DNA from: Methylohalobius crimeensis 10Ki
Lineage (GTDB): Bacteria > Pseudomonadota > Gammaproteobacteria > Methylococcales > Methylothermaceae
Reading direction: 5' to 3'
Assembly (NCBI RefSeq): GCF_000421465.1
Contig: NZ_ATXB01000001.1
Location: 1,550,001-1,614,000 of the forward strand
DNA length: 64,000 bases
Notes under the pieces: generated by a model
Database searches by the model: none
What the model saw: the letters and a program-made list of their open reading frames with translations, nothing else
What the model was told of the DNA's origin: nothing
In this document: positions 17,681-25,801 of the stretch, piece by piece
How positions within the stretch are numbered: the first letter of the stretch is position 1
Layout: the number at the start of each line of letters is the position of its first letter
Translations under genes and position numbers: made by a program

Positions 17681-18502
17681 TTAGGTGTAAGGCTGTCGGG
17701 GGGTTAGCCGGAAAGGATAGGTGGCGAATCTTGATCCATTCTCGAGCAGAGCCGCTTTGCCGCGCTCGGTGAGATCGGTGACGAAGCGAAATTGTAGTCG
17801 CGGGTCGATGGGATAGGCTTTGAGGCGGTAGTGGGTACCCCAAGGCTTTTCGTGGGCAATGACCAAGATCGGTCGATCGAAGCTTAGGAAGGCGCTGGTC
17901 AACGCCACATCGTGGAGTAGATTTCTGACCCGCGTGCCGTCGTGGTCGGGGTGAAGGTAAAAATCGGCGATGCATTGCAGGTATCGGCTGCCGTCGTTGG
18001 CGTTATGGATCAAGTGGTTCCAAGCCATCAGATGCGGAATGAAAACCGCGGTGTCGTCCGGCGTTAGAATTTTGATTGTCCGCATTCCGATCTCTTTTAC
18101 CTCCCCGTAAACACCGTTCACTTCGATCCAGTCGCCGGGACGATACGGTGTTTCACCCAGGGTGACCACGCCGGCGGTCAAGCTGCTGATATAGTCTTTG
18201 ACTGCGAACCCCAAAGCCAAGGCGAAGGCAACGAATACCGACAACAGATTTTCAATGGTTGGTTCAACCAGGCGAAAAAGAATCAGAATGAAGGCCGTGA
18301 CGACGATCACCAATCGCAAGATTGGTACCATTGCCAGCAACCCGTATCGCGCATAGGTGGGTACCCGGTCGGCGATCAGGGGGACGAGGCGTTGCGCCAG
18401 AAGGATCAGCAACCATGCGCCAAGCAGGATGAGACCGATTTGGATAAAAGCGATCTCGCCGACGTTTCTGAGGTGATCGTTGATTTTGTCTATGGCGTCC
18501 AT
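17681..18502 (-). CDS. MscS-family mechanosensitive channel
   Basis: 273 residues with three membrane helices (about 15-37, 58-82 and the pore helix near 85-115). The MscS beta domain follows (TLGETPYRPGDWIEVNGVYGEVKEIGMRTIKI), and then the alpha/beta C-terminal part. The length fits small-conductance MscS (E. coli 286). It releases solutes from the cytoplasm upon hypo-osmotic shock. It is the last gene of a minus-strand run that starts with the DUF6513 gene, nine bases after the unknown 410-residue gene. Confidence 0.88.
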   Translation of the reverse strand: MDAIDKINDHLRNVGEIAFIQIGLILLGAWLLILLAQRLVPLIADRVPTYARYGLLAMVPILRLVIVVTAFILILFRLVEPTIENLLSVFVAFALALGFAVKDYISSLTAGVVTLGETPYRPGDWIEVNGVYGEVKEIGMRTIKILTPDDTAVFIPHLMAWNHLIHNANDGSRYLQCIADFYLHPDHDGTRVRNLLHDVALTSAFLSFDRPILVIAHEKPWGTHYRLKAYPIDPRLQFRFVTDLTERGKAALLENGSRFATYPFRLTPRQPYT

Positions 18503-18511
18503 GGAAAATGA

Positions 18512-19744
18512 TCAAAAAGCGTCTGTTAAATAGCCGGAAGCTTGCATGAAATTACGAACCGCCGGATAGCCGCGGGATGAGACCCGCCATACATCGTCTT
18601 TTTGTTCCAGCAAGCTCCGAGACTCCAACAGCGTCAAAATGCCCGTCAATCGATGGAACGGGAAGGGAAGCAGCCGACTCAACCAGTGCTCGGATAACCC
18701 GTTGTGGAGAAGGAGGCTATGTAAGACCCAGCCTTCCTCCCATCCGGCGGACTCCGGAATACCGGGGTGTCTGAATTGATCCCAAGCGGCCACCCAAATC
18801 GTGTTTGCCCGAGTGGAGGAATCCCCTGCATCGAGCTCTCTTTTTTCAGCTTCCGGCTGCTCGGGCTCGGAGCGCAGGCCGGCACGCCAGTAGGCCCGGG
18901 CCACGCCGAGGTTGCCGCGGCTATATGCCGCCAGATGTAGAAAAAAATCGTTGGGTTCGGCCGGTTCATCCGAAGATTCGGTCGGCGATAATAGGTGCTC
19001 CCCGTTATCCGCTTTGCGAAATCGTTTCGGAGCCCCATCGGAAATTTGAGCCTGGTGTTGGAAATAATTGGCCAGAGAACCGCCGTCCAGCGCTTGCAGG
19101 GTCATCACCGGAGGCAAGGGCGTTTCCCAGACGTGTCGCAGGAACGCCCACGCCCAGCTGTCGCAACCGATTAGCCCGTGTCCGAGACGGCCGGATAGGG
19201 CTTGAGCAAAAAAATCCCGAACCAAGTCCAGCCCGTCCACGTGTCGCAGGTAAAGCCGTTCCAGGGCGGGTAGAACCCAGATGCTTCGAGTTGTTTCCTC
19301 TTCGGCGGTCCAGGATGAATGACCGGTGACGATGGCATCGGGGGGGGGAGGGTGCAGGATGGGCAGGTCCCGTTCCTTCGCCCAGTCGGTTAGAATCTGA
19401 GGGTGGCCGTTATGGGGAGGCAGTACCAGGAACAGCACCGGTTGCTCCGGCGGCTGGCGCGCTTTCCAGTCGGCGAGGGTTCGATCTAACGTTCGGGCCG
19501 CTTCTTCCCAGGCCGGTTCGGGTATGATCCGGGCAAGTTGGCTTTCGCTCAGGGATTTGAGATCCTCCATGGGTTTTAAGTAGGACTCGGATTCCGGCGG
19601 GCGAAACTTTCGCCAGAGGGCGGTCAATCCAGTATGGGCGGTTTGGGTGACTTTCGGTGCCGGTGCTTGGAAATCCTCGCCGGAAACGAAACGCCAAAAG
19701 GAATTCGATTGCTCGGGGAGCTGCCGGGGGGAGGGGGCCGACAT
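18512..19744 (-). CDS. Uncharacterised protein between pyrD and mscS
   Basis: 410 residues, soluble, no signal peptide. The N-terminus is Pro/Ser-rich (SAPSPRQLPEQSN, FRPPESES). A central alpha/beta part (about 95-235) has strands such as VLFLVLPPHNGHP and GHGLIGCDSWAWAFLRHVW, reminiscent of an ATPase fold but without a Walker A. The C-terminus (about 330-410) looks like a winged helix (RLTGILTLLESRSLLEQKDDVWRVSSRG). I do not recognise the family. Gaps of three bases to pyrD and nine to mscS place it firmly in the operon, and it may assist the channel. Confidence 0.6.
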   Translation of the reverse strand: MSAPSPRQLPEQSNSFWRFVSGEDFQAPAPKVTQTAHTGLTALWRKFRPPESESYLKPMEDLKSLSESQLARIIPEPAWEEAARTLDRTLADWKARQPPEQPVLFLVLPPHNGHPQILTDWAKERDLPILHPPPPDAIVTGHSSWTAEEETTRSIWVLPALERLYLRHVDGLDLVRDFFAQALSGRLGHGLIGCDSWAWAFLRHVWETPLPPVMTLQALDGGSLANYFQHQAQISDGAPKRFRKADNGEHLLSPTESSDEPAEPNDFFLHLAAYSRGNLGVARAYWRAGLRSEPEQPEAEKRELDAGDSSTRANTIWVAAWDQFRHPGIPESAGWEEGWVLHSLLLHNGLSEHWLSRLLPFPFHRLTGILTLLESRSLLEQKDDVWRVSSRGYPAVRNFMQASGYLTDAF

Positions 19745-19747
19745 GAT

Positions 19748-20797
19748 TTAAGGCTCTCCGGTAGGGTGCATTTGCCGCTTTTTCAACCGATCTAGGGTCA
19801 GGTCGATTAAACCGGAACCATGGTATATCAATCCGGTGTAAAGTTGCACCAAGCGGGCGCCGGCTTCGAATTTCGCGATCGCATCTTCGGGGGTCAGGAT
19901 TCCGCCGCAGGCGATGATGGGCAGCCGGTTTCCCAACCGATTATGCAGTCGGCGGACCACCGAGGTCGATTGATCGAATACCGGCCGTCCACTCAATCCC
20001 CCGGTTTCCAAGCCGTGCGGCAGATTTTGGACGGCGCTGTGATCCAAGGTGGTATTGGTGGCAATGACCGCATCCATGTGGTGGCGTAGAAAAGTTTGGG
20101 CTTGTTCCTCCAGTTGTGCCGGAGATAGATCGGGGGCGATCTTGACCGCGATCGGGAGCCGCCGGCCGTGGGTTTGGGCCAAGGATTCCCGCGTTTCATC
20201 CAGACGGGAAAGCAGGGAATCGAGGGCTTTACCGTGTTGCAGGTCTCTCAGCCCGGGGGTGTTGGGGGAGGAAATGTTGAGGGTGACATAATCGGCAAGC
20301 GGGTAAACCTTTTCCAGGCCGACGAGGTAGTCTTCCACGGCCTTTTCTTGCGGCGTGTCCTTGTTTTTGCCCAGGTTGACACCGAGGATATAGCCTCGCT
20401 TGCCGAGTCGCTCCAAATTGCCGGCGAGATGAGCCAAGCCTTTGTTGTTGAAGCCCATACGGTTGATCAAGGCCTCGGCTTCGGGAAGGCGGAACAGCCG
20501 CGGTTTGGAATTGCCGGGCTGGGGACGAGGGGTAACGGTGCCCACTTCGATAAACCCGAATCCCAGCCCGGCCAATCCTTCGATATGGTCGCCGTTTTTA
20601 TCCAGCCCGGCCGCCAATCCCACCGGATTGGGGAAACGCAGCCCCATCACTTCGGTTTCCAGTTTTGGTAAATGCTTTTTAAAGGGATTGAAAGGACCCA
20701 GTTTAACGGTCAGATCCAGGGCGGCGAGCGTCCACCGGTGAGCGGTTTCCGGGTCGAGTCGAAATAACAAGGGACGGAGCAAAGCGTAGCTATCCAT
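19748..20797 (-). CDS. pyrD: Dihydroorotate dehydrogenase (quinone), class 2
   Basis: 349 residues with the N-terminal membrane-associating helices typical of class 2 enzymes (ALLRPLLFRLDPETAHRWTL). The FMN barrel includes GLAAGLDKNGD (60-70), RMGFNNKG (113-120) and NISSPNTPGLRDLQ (174-187) with the catalytic serine. It oxidises dihydroorotate to orotate and passes electrons to ubiquinone. It is eight bases downstream of mfnB and in the same operon, an unusual partnership. Confidence 0.96.
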   Translation of the reverse strand: MDSYALLRPLLFRLDPETAHRWTLAALDLTVKLGPFNPFKKHLPKLETEVMGLRFPNPVGLAAGLDKNGDHIEGLAGLGFGFIEVGTVTPRPQPGNSKPRLFRLPEAEALINRMGFNNKGLAHLAGNLERLGKRGYILGVNLGKNKDTPQEKAVEDYLVGLEKVYPLADYVTLNISSPNTPGLRDLQHGKALDSLLSRLDETRESLAQTHGRRLPIAVKIAPDLSPAQLEEQAQTFLRHHMDAVIATNTTLDHSAVQNLPHGLETGGLSGRPVFDQSTSVVRRLHNRLGNRLPIIACGGILTPEDAIAKFEAGARLVQLYTGLIYHGSGLIDLTLDRLKKRQMHPTGEP

Positions 20798-20805
20798 CTC
20801 GATTC

Positions 20806-21525
20806 CTAGGGGCTGGCGGATGCCAAACCGTTATCGGTGGCCGGAGTCGAATGCAGTTCGGGAATGGCCTTGCGAATGTCGGCCAATCGCTCCGGGTCGA
20901 GTTGATGGGTTCGAAGCTTCCGATGGCACAGAGCACCGCGGAATCCCAGGTAATCCGGGTCCAGTTCCAAGAGCTGGGGAATATCGTCCAATCCCAGGGA
21001 ACCGGCTAAACCGACTAATAGATCACCGCTTCGGGCGCAGTAAACGAAACGGTCGAGAAATGTCGGCGGGCGCATTCGGGTCAGCGATCCCTTGTCTTTA
21101 CCGGCGGTGTCCAGCATGACTCCGGCAAAGCCCGCGTCCGCCAGGACATCGATCACTTGTAGGGAGATCAGATAATCGGCGAACAGCACTCCGATCAGGG
21201 CATGTTTTTGGGCCAAGGGTCGCAGCGCCGTCAGCGTGCCCTCCAGATCCCCGCCCGGAAACAGCCCGATTTTGACGTAGTCCGCTCCGGTGGCTGCAAT
21301 TCGGGCGACGGCATCGGTGATCATTTCCGGATGCAAGGGAAGATCGCCGATGGTGGCGCTGATCGGATGGTCCGGCAAAACGTTCCTGATTGTTTCGATC
21401 GTTGAGGGCGCCAAAGCTCCCAAGGCGCCGTCGGCGGGGTTTTTGAGATCGATCAGATCCACGCCGGCATGATAGGCCGAGCGGGCTTCCTCCAGATCGG
21501 TGACGCTGGCGAGCAATCGGGTCAT
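20806..21525 (-). CDS. mfnB: (5-Formylfuran-3-yl)methyl phosphate synthase (DUF556)
   Basis: 239 residues, matching the archaeal MfnB family, which condenses two glyceraldehyde-3-phosphate molecules to the furan precursor of methanofuran. The TIM-barrel N-terminus reads VTDLEEARSAYHAGVDLIDLKNP, with Lys28 at the place of the Schiff-base lysine of the archaeal enzyme (placed from memory). Lys85 in YVKIGL and the MLDTAGKDKG loop (137-146) are also family features. Methylotrophic bacteria carry this gene with the methanofuran/H4MPT pathway. Four-base overlap with the DUF447 gene. Confidence 0.9.
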   Translation of the reverse strand: MTRLLASVTDLEEARSAYHAGVDLIDLKNPADGALGALAPSTIETIRNVLPDHPISATIGDLPLHPEMITDAVARIAATGADYVKIGLFPGGDLEGTLTALRPLAQKHALIGVLFADYLISLQVIDVLADAGFAGVMLDTAGKDKGSLTRMRPPTFLDRFVYCARSGDLLVGLAGSLGLDDIPQLLELDPDYLGFRGALCHRKLRTHQLDPERLADIRKAIPELHSTPATDNGLASASP

Positions 21526-22088
21526 GTGACTCCCTGTAGTTGTTTAAAATATTCGATTTTTTCCATCAGCCAGCCCCAAGCTTCGTATTCCCTGGGGCCG
21601 GCGGTTTTCTCCAAGCCGATTTTCAAATAGGCCAGTTCGGATTCAATTTTTTCCCACGGCAGACGGTCGAGGCGGCTGACCAGAATCGCCGCTTCCAGGA
21701 CGGCGAACTGGGCGCGGTTGAAGCCGGCAAAAGGCGCGTGGTTGACTTGGTGGACGGGACGGAAATACAGCTTGGGGCGGATTGGATCATCCTCGCGCCG
21801 GACCAGGGTCAGTTCGGTATGGGCCAGGGCATCGCGCAGGCGCCTGCCGGCGACTTTTTCCGCCGGGACCAAAGGCCAATTCCGGCGCCCGGTCAGGCAA
21901 CCGGCGAAAATGCGCACATCGTCGACGGCATTCACCACCGCCACCTGGGAGGCCAAGAGATTATCCAGGGTGCGCGATGGACGGAAGGGAAGGATAATTA
22001 TACCGTTACCCCATTGATGGACACCCATCGGCGCGATATGGACACTGCCATCGGTATCTTGAGTGGTGACAATGGTTTCCAGGATCAT
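21522..22088 (-). CDS. DUF447 family protein, C1-cofactor cluster
   Basis: 188 residues. The N-terminal part has the flavin-reductase-like split-barrel pattern of DUF447 (ILETIVTTQDTDGSVHIAPMGV; IILPFRPSRTLDNL), and the second half is helical (NRAQFAVLEAAILVSRLD). DUF447 members accompany H4MPT genes in methylotrophs and archaea, and their precise reaction is not settled. It overlaps both neighbours (DUF6513 gene and mfnB) by four bases each, so all three are made together. Confidence 0.82.
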   Translation of the reverse strand: MILETIVTTQDTDGSVHIAPMGVHQWGNGIIILPFRPSRTLDNLLASQVAVVNAVDDVRIFAGCLTGRRNWPLVPAEKVAGRRLRDALAHTELTLVRREDDPIRPKLYFRPVHQVNHAPFAGFNRAQFAVLEAAILVSRLDRLPWEKIESELAYLKIGLEKTAGPREYEAWGWLMEKIEYFKQLQGVT

Positions 22089-23518
22089 GTTTTGGTCTTT
22101 TTATCTTGGGACGGTTTGCGAGCTTGTAGGGTGGAGCCGGCCGGCTTATAGGCGTGGGGATCGGTTTGTTCGGGTGTTTTCGGTTCCACCGCGCAGCCCC
22201 AGTCGACGGTCTCGTCCTGGTTGTAGCGTTTGCCCAACTGCCAAGCGATCTGCGCCCGCCCCAGTTCCACCCCCAAATAAAAAGCATGTCCGCCGTCGTC
22301 TTCCACGCCCAACGAGGGGAAGAGATTGAACGGATCGGTGGCGCTGTGAAAACCGTCGCGGTTGAAAATGTGGAGGCCTTCGTCGGTAATCTGGATGCGG
22401 TAACTGGGATCGCGGATCATTCCCGCCAGTTCCTTCACTTCGTCCAGATTATAAGGGAAAGGTTTGGGTTCGTGCAGACTCATCAAGCCCGGGTGGATGT
22501 GCTTGGGCAGGGTGTTGTTCTCGCGCGCATAGTAGAAGATACGGCGGGCCAGATCCGCTTCCGGGACGGCGCGCCGGCAGTGGCCGCTGACTTGCGTGGT
22601 CAAAATGTGGTGGATGTGGAGCTCCGAGCAGATGCCCAGCAGCATGGCGTTGATGCCGACCGTATCGGCGTGGGTCAGTTCGGTGAGATTGCCCACGCCC
22701 ATCAGCATCTCCGCGTCCGGATAGCGGCGGCGGGTTTCGTGGTAGCGCGCGATGGAGGCGGTGAAACCGAAGTGGATGGGTTCCAGAATGGGATCGAGAA
22801 TATAAGGTCTGCCCTGTTTTTCCATCGTTTCCACCGCCGCATCCAGGCTTTCCAGATCGGCGGGAGGCTGGGGAATGAGGATGGGCGTGCCGGCCACTTC
22901 CTCGGCGATCCAGAGGGTGTCTTGGTGTAGGCTGAGCAGATAATCGGCGCCGGCTTTCCCGCCGCGGATGAGGTCGTCCGGATGGAGCGAGTCGATGCTG
23001 ACCAGATGGCCTTCGGCCTTGAGCGCTTGAATGGTTTCTTCCAGATGGGGGAATTCGGTGTTGGGCAGACAACCCACGTCGATGACATCCGCCCCGTGGC
23101 GACGATGCCAATCCGCCTCGCTCAATATCGACGCCAGTGTCATGTGGGGGGCTTCGGTCAGCTCGGCAAAAATACGAATGTCGTATTCAGTCAGATCCGG
23201 CTCGACGGTTTCGTGACCGAAAAAGGCGGGCAGGTCCTTGAGTTCGTTGGGACCGCGCTCCACCGGAATCCCCAGATCCTGAGACAGTTTTTCCAAATCG
23301 CCGCGGCAGCGTCCGGGAACCATGATCCGATCGGCGCCGAAGGTGTCCTTCAGCCGGCGGTGGATCATATCGGCGGTCATGAGCGCAGCGACCGTCAGGC
23401 CCAATTGATGGACGGTGTAGTCGAACGCCGGTTGGATGGCCTGGAGGATCTGGTGCAATTGCTTTTCCGCCAGCTTGCCGGTGAGAAAGAGGATGTGTTC
23501 GCGCTTGTCTTCAGTCAT
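22085..23518 (-). CDS. DUF6513 dihydropteroate synthase-like protein
   Basis: 477 residues. An N-terminal domain of about 120 residues (HILFLTGKLAEKQLHQIL...) precedes a pterin-binding TIM barrel related to dihydropteroate synthase (ASILSEADWHRRHGADVIDVGC near 128-150; DSLHPDDLIRGGKAGADYLLSL). A C-terminal extension of about 150 residues follows. In methylotrophs this gene is linked to tetrahydromethanopterin synthesis and is thought to act where folP acts for folate; the reaction is inferred, not shown. True folP stands divergently 59 bases away. First gene of the minus-strand C1 operon. Confidence 0.85.
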   Translation of the reverse strand: MTEDKREHILFLTGKLAEKQLHQILQAIQPAFDYTVHQLGLTVAALMTADMIHRRLKDTFGADRIMVPGRCRGDLEKLSQDLGIPVERGPNELKDLPAFFGHETVEPDLTEYDIRIFAELTEAPHMTLASILSEADWHRRHGADVIDVGCLPNTEFPHLEETIQALKAEGHLVSIDSLHPDDLIRGGKAGADYLLSLHQDTLWIAEEVAGTPILIPQPPADLESLDAAVETMEKQGRPYILDPILEPIHFGFTASIARYHETRRRYPDAEMLMGVGNLTELTHADTVGINAMLLGICSELHIHHILTTQVSGHCRRAVPEADLARRIFYYARENNTLPKHIHPGLMSLHEPKPFPYNLDEVKELAGMIRDPSYRIQITDEGLHIFNRDGFHSATDPFNLFPSLGVEDDGGHAFYLGVELGRAQIAWQLGKRYNQDETVDWGCAVEPKTPEQTDPHAYKPAGSTLQARKPSQDKKTKT

Positions 23519-23577
23519 GAGATAAAGAGCTTGGAAACGGCGAGATCCCTATATGCTATCATCGGCCCGAGTTGGAT

Positions 23578-24432
23578 ATGGATGGATTTCGACGAAAAAT
23601 GCGCTTTACGGAACGTCTCCGGCAGGACAAGCCCATGCTCATGGGCATTCTCAATGTGACCCCCGACAGTTTTTCCGACGGCGGGCGATATGCTGATGCA
23701 TCCGACGCGGTGGCGGAGGGAGGCCGGATGGCGGCGGCGGGCGCCGAAATCATCGACGTGGGCGGGGAATCCACCCGCCCCGGGGCCGATCGGGTGGCGG
23801 CGGAGGCGCAAATTCGGCGGGCGGTGCCGGTGATCCAAGCCTTGCGCGAAACCTTGCCGCCCGACTGCTGCATCAGTATCGATACCACTTTGGGGCCTGT
23901 AGCCGAAGCCGCCTTGACGGCCGGCGCCGGCCTTATCAACGACGTGTCGGCCGGGCGGGACGATCCCGGTATCTTTCGAGTTGCCGCCCAATACCGCGTC
24001 CCCATCGTGCTCATGCATATGCAGGGAACTCCCAAGACCATGCAAAACAATCCCCGCTATGAGGATGTGGTGGAGGAGGTATTGGATTTCTTGCAGGCCC
24101 GTGCGCTGGCGGCGCAAGAAGCGGGGGTGCCCAGAGAGCTCATCTTGATCGACCCGGGTATCGGATTCGGCAAGCGGAAAATCGACAATCTTCGTTTGCT
24201 GGCCCATTTGGACCGCTTCGTGGCGACCGGTTTCCCGGTGCTGTTGGGTGCGAGCCGCAAGCGCTTCATGGGAGCGATTCTGGAGGTTAGCCAGCCTAGC
24301 GAATTGGTCGCCGCCACGGTGGCCACGACCACCTTGGGAGTGACGGCGGGCGTGAAAATCTTCCGCGTTCACGATGTGGAGGAAAACCGTCAGGCGTTGG
24401 AAGTGACTTGGGCCATCCGCCAGGCACGTTAA
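23578..24432 (+). CDS. folP: Dihydropteroate synthase
   Basis: About 284 residues. It joins 6-hydroxymethyl-dihydropterin diphosphate and p-aminobenzoate. Signatures in order: MGILNVTPDSFSDGGRY, IIDVGGESTRPGA, INDVSAGRDD, LMHMQGTPKTM, IDPGIGFGKR and GASRKRFMG. The start is uncertain: ATG 23578 is used here; ATG 23599 would give the usual short lead before MGILNVTP, and a TTG lies at 23572. None has a strong ribosome site. It stands back to back with the DUF6513 paralogue. Confidence 0.95.
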   Translation: MDGFRRKMRFTERLRQDKPMLMGILNVTPDSFSDGGRYADASDAVAEGGRMAAAGAEIIDVGGESTRPGADRVAAEAQIRRAVPVIQALRETLPPDCCISIDTTLGPVAEAALTAGAGLINDVSAGRDDPGIFRVAAQYRVPIVLMHMQGTPKTMQNNPRYEDVVEEVLDFLQARALAAQEAGVPRELILIDPGIGFGKRKIDNLRLLAHLDRFVATGFPVLLGASRKRFMGAILEVSQPSELVAATVATTTLGVTAGVKIFRVHDVEENRQALEVTWAIRQAR

Positions 24433-24525
24433 GATGTAGGGGGTCAAACCGTCGAACCCTGCTTCACATCGAACGGATAATGTAATCCCTGTCTAGCCGC
24501 CATCGATCCAGCAAACCGCCATCCG

Positions 24526-24554
24526 GTGCCAAAACGGGATGCCTCTTGTATTAT
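24526..24554 (+). promoter_or_regulatory. Candidate promoter of the pterin dehydratase gene
   Basis: GTGCCA (24526-24531), a 17-base spacer and TATTAT (24549-24554) lie 53 bases before the start codon, in the 175-base gap after folP. Confidence 0.45.
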
Positions 24555-24607
24555 TTCTGACTTAAGTGGTAGGTTTTAACCTGGCAAACGGATAAAGGAG
24601 ACCCTCT

Positions 24608-24991
24608 ATGGCTTGGCGTAAACGGGGACCTGAAGAAACATACACCGGGGAAGAGATCGAAGCGCGGCTGAAGGAGGAGCTGCCTCATTGGTATTACGAA
24701 AAAGGATGGATCCGGCGCAAATACAAGACCGCGGGATGGAAAGGCACCTTAATGGTGGTCAACACCGTAGGACATCTGGCGGAGGCGGCTTTCCACCACC
24801 CCGATCTGACCGTTTCCTATGCTTTTGTGATCGTCAAATTGGTCACCCATTCGGCCAAGGGAATCACCGCCAAGGACTTCGAGCTGGCGAAAAAGATCGA
24901 GGAAGTGGTGATGTGGCGTCCGGACGAAGATAGCGCCCTGGAAGGTACGCCGGAGGATGCGCGCTTTAAATATATCAAGTACGACGCTTGA
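24608..24991 (+). CDS. Pterin-4a-carbinolamine dehydratase family protein
   Basis: 127 residues of the PCD/DCoH fold. The signature appears as NTVGHLAEAAFHHPDLTVSYAFVIVKLVTHSAKGIT (residues 57-92), with the paired histidines HH followed by PDL, and a later conserved W. The protein has about 25 residues more than the minimal family length, split over both ends. A strong AAAGGAG Shine-Dalgarno sets the start. There is no phenylalanine hydroxylase gene nearby. Since it sits in the H4MPT/folate region, a role in reduced-pterin handling for C1 carriers is more likely than aromatic amino acid catabolism. Confidence 0.88.
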   Translation: MAWRKRGPEETYTGEEIEARLKEELPHWYYEKGWIRRKYKTAGWKGTLMVVNTVGHLAEAAFHHPDLTVSYAFVIVKLVTHSAKGITAKDFELAKKIEEVVMWRPDEDSALEGTPEDARFKYIKYDA

Positions 24992-25001
24992 GAACAGGGA
25001 A

Positions 25002-25033
25002 GCCGTCGTATCTTCCGGGGAAGATACGACGGC
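25002..25033. terminator. Long perfect stem-loop between convergent genes
   Basis: Arms of 15 bases, GCCGTCGTATCTTCC (25002-25016) and its exact complement (25019-25033), are separated by only GG. It stands between the pterin dehydratase stop and the stop of the convergent fae-like gene. No long T-run follows on either strand, so the stem itself is the main evidence. Confidence 0.65.
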
Positions 25034-25042
25034 CGGCGGGCT

Positions 25043-25603
25043 TTAGATCTTGCCGTCCAGCCCCATCTGATAATATTTGTGGACGATTTTGTCCTGATTT
25101 TCCAGCAACCAGTCGATGTCCGGCTGGTTGTTCATGGCCTTGTGGATGGCTTGGGCGGTGGCTTTGCGGTGGATTTCAAACAGCGCCTTGTGGTCGCATT
25201 CGTAATCCTCCTGACCCACCATCGGATTCAGCCATACCGAGAGGATGATTCCCAGGTCGTTGGCCTTCTCCTTGGGAATGTCGCCGGCCCGCACCGCATC
25301 CAAAACGCCGTTGGCGATCGCGCCTTGCACGGTACCCATGAGGATGTTGGTGTAGCGCTTGGCCATTTTACCTTTCACGGTCACCTTGCTCACCATCAGA
25401 GTCAAGGGGCGCACCTGAATGTCGGTGTTCAGGATCGCGAAAACCCGGCTGTGTCCCGCCACCTGGTCGCCGGTGACGGTTGCCAGCGCGGTTCCCACCG
25501 GTCCGTCCAGTTCGCCGATGATGACTTCCGGTTCAGCCGCGGTTCCGGGAGGTCCACCGCCAACCAGGGATTCACCGCTGCGAAATACGATGCGTTCACT
25601 CAT
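25043..25603 (-). CDS. Formaldehyde-activating enzyme homologue (Fae-like, altered active site)
   Basis: 186 residues. It aligns along its length with Fae, which speeds condensation of formaldehyde with tetrahydromethanopterin: GESLVGGG at 10-17, VIIG at 27-30, RPLTLMVSKVTVKG near 65-78, TVQGAIANGVLDAVRAGDIP near 90-110. In the M. extorquens enzyme the N-terminal motif reads VAHIDLIIG, and its histidine is in the active site. The matching stretch here is AAEPEVIIG, with Glu in place of His. It also has a C-terminal extension of about 30 residues. It is therefore more like the Fae2/Fae3 paralogues of unsettled function than canonical Fae. AAGGAG precedes the ATG. Confidence 0.85.
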   Translation of the reverse strand: MSERIVFRSGESLVGGGPPGTAAEPEVIIGELDGPVGTALATVTGDQVAGHSRVFAILNTDIQVRPLTLMVSKVTVKGKMAKRYTNILMGTVQGAIANGVLDAVRAGDIPKEKANDLGIILSVWLNPMVGQEDYECDHKALFEIHRKATAQAIHKAMNNQPDIDWLLENQDKIVHKYYQMGLDGKI

Positions 25604-25662
25604 GATTCGACTCCTTGTTCTGAATTATCGAGAGGGGGTTAGCTTAAAACCTCAGCCAAGAA

Positions 25663-25761
25663 TGTCAATCGTTGACAAAACGGCAGGAGAGCCGTTTTGC
25701 ACAGCCGCAGGCCGCCCGAAGGACAGCGTACAGGGAAGGAGGCCATCAAACCGGGTATACT
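25663..25761. promoter_or_regulatory. Divergent control region between fae-like gene and folE
   Basis: A perfect palindrome TGTCAA-TCG-TTGACA (25663-25677) offers a -35 box on each strand. On the minus strand a TAAGCT lies 16 bases on (25641-25646) and could serve the fae-like gene. It runs directly into a second inverted repeat, CAAAACGGC (25676-25684) and GCCGTTTTG (25691-25699). On the plus strand TATACT (25756-25761) is the best -10 for folE, 40 bases before its start, but its -35 is poor. The paired palindromes look like operator sites. Confidence 0.45.
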
Positions 25762-25801
25762 AACCCCTGATTCATCAATTTCCCGAGTACGAGGGGAGGA
25801 A

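Noticed and set aside
23519-23577. Divergent promoters between the DUF6513 gene and folP
   Set aside because: TTGGAA and several TAT-rich hexamers occur, but no pair has both good boxes and good spacing.
24608-24991. Assignment of the pterin dehydratase to phenylalanine hydroxylation (phhB)
   Set aside because: No phhA or aromatic catabolism gene is nearby, and the neighbours point to C1 pterins, so no gene symbol was given.
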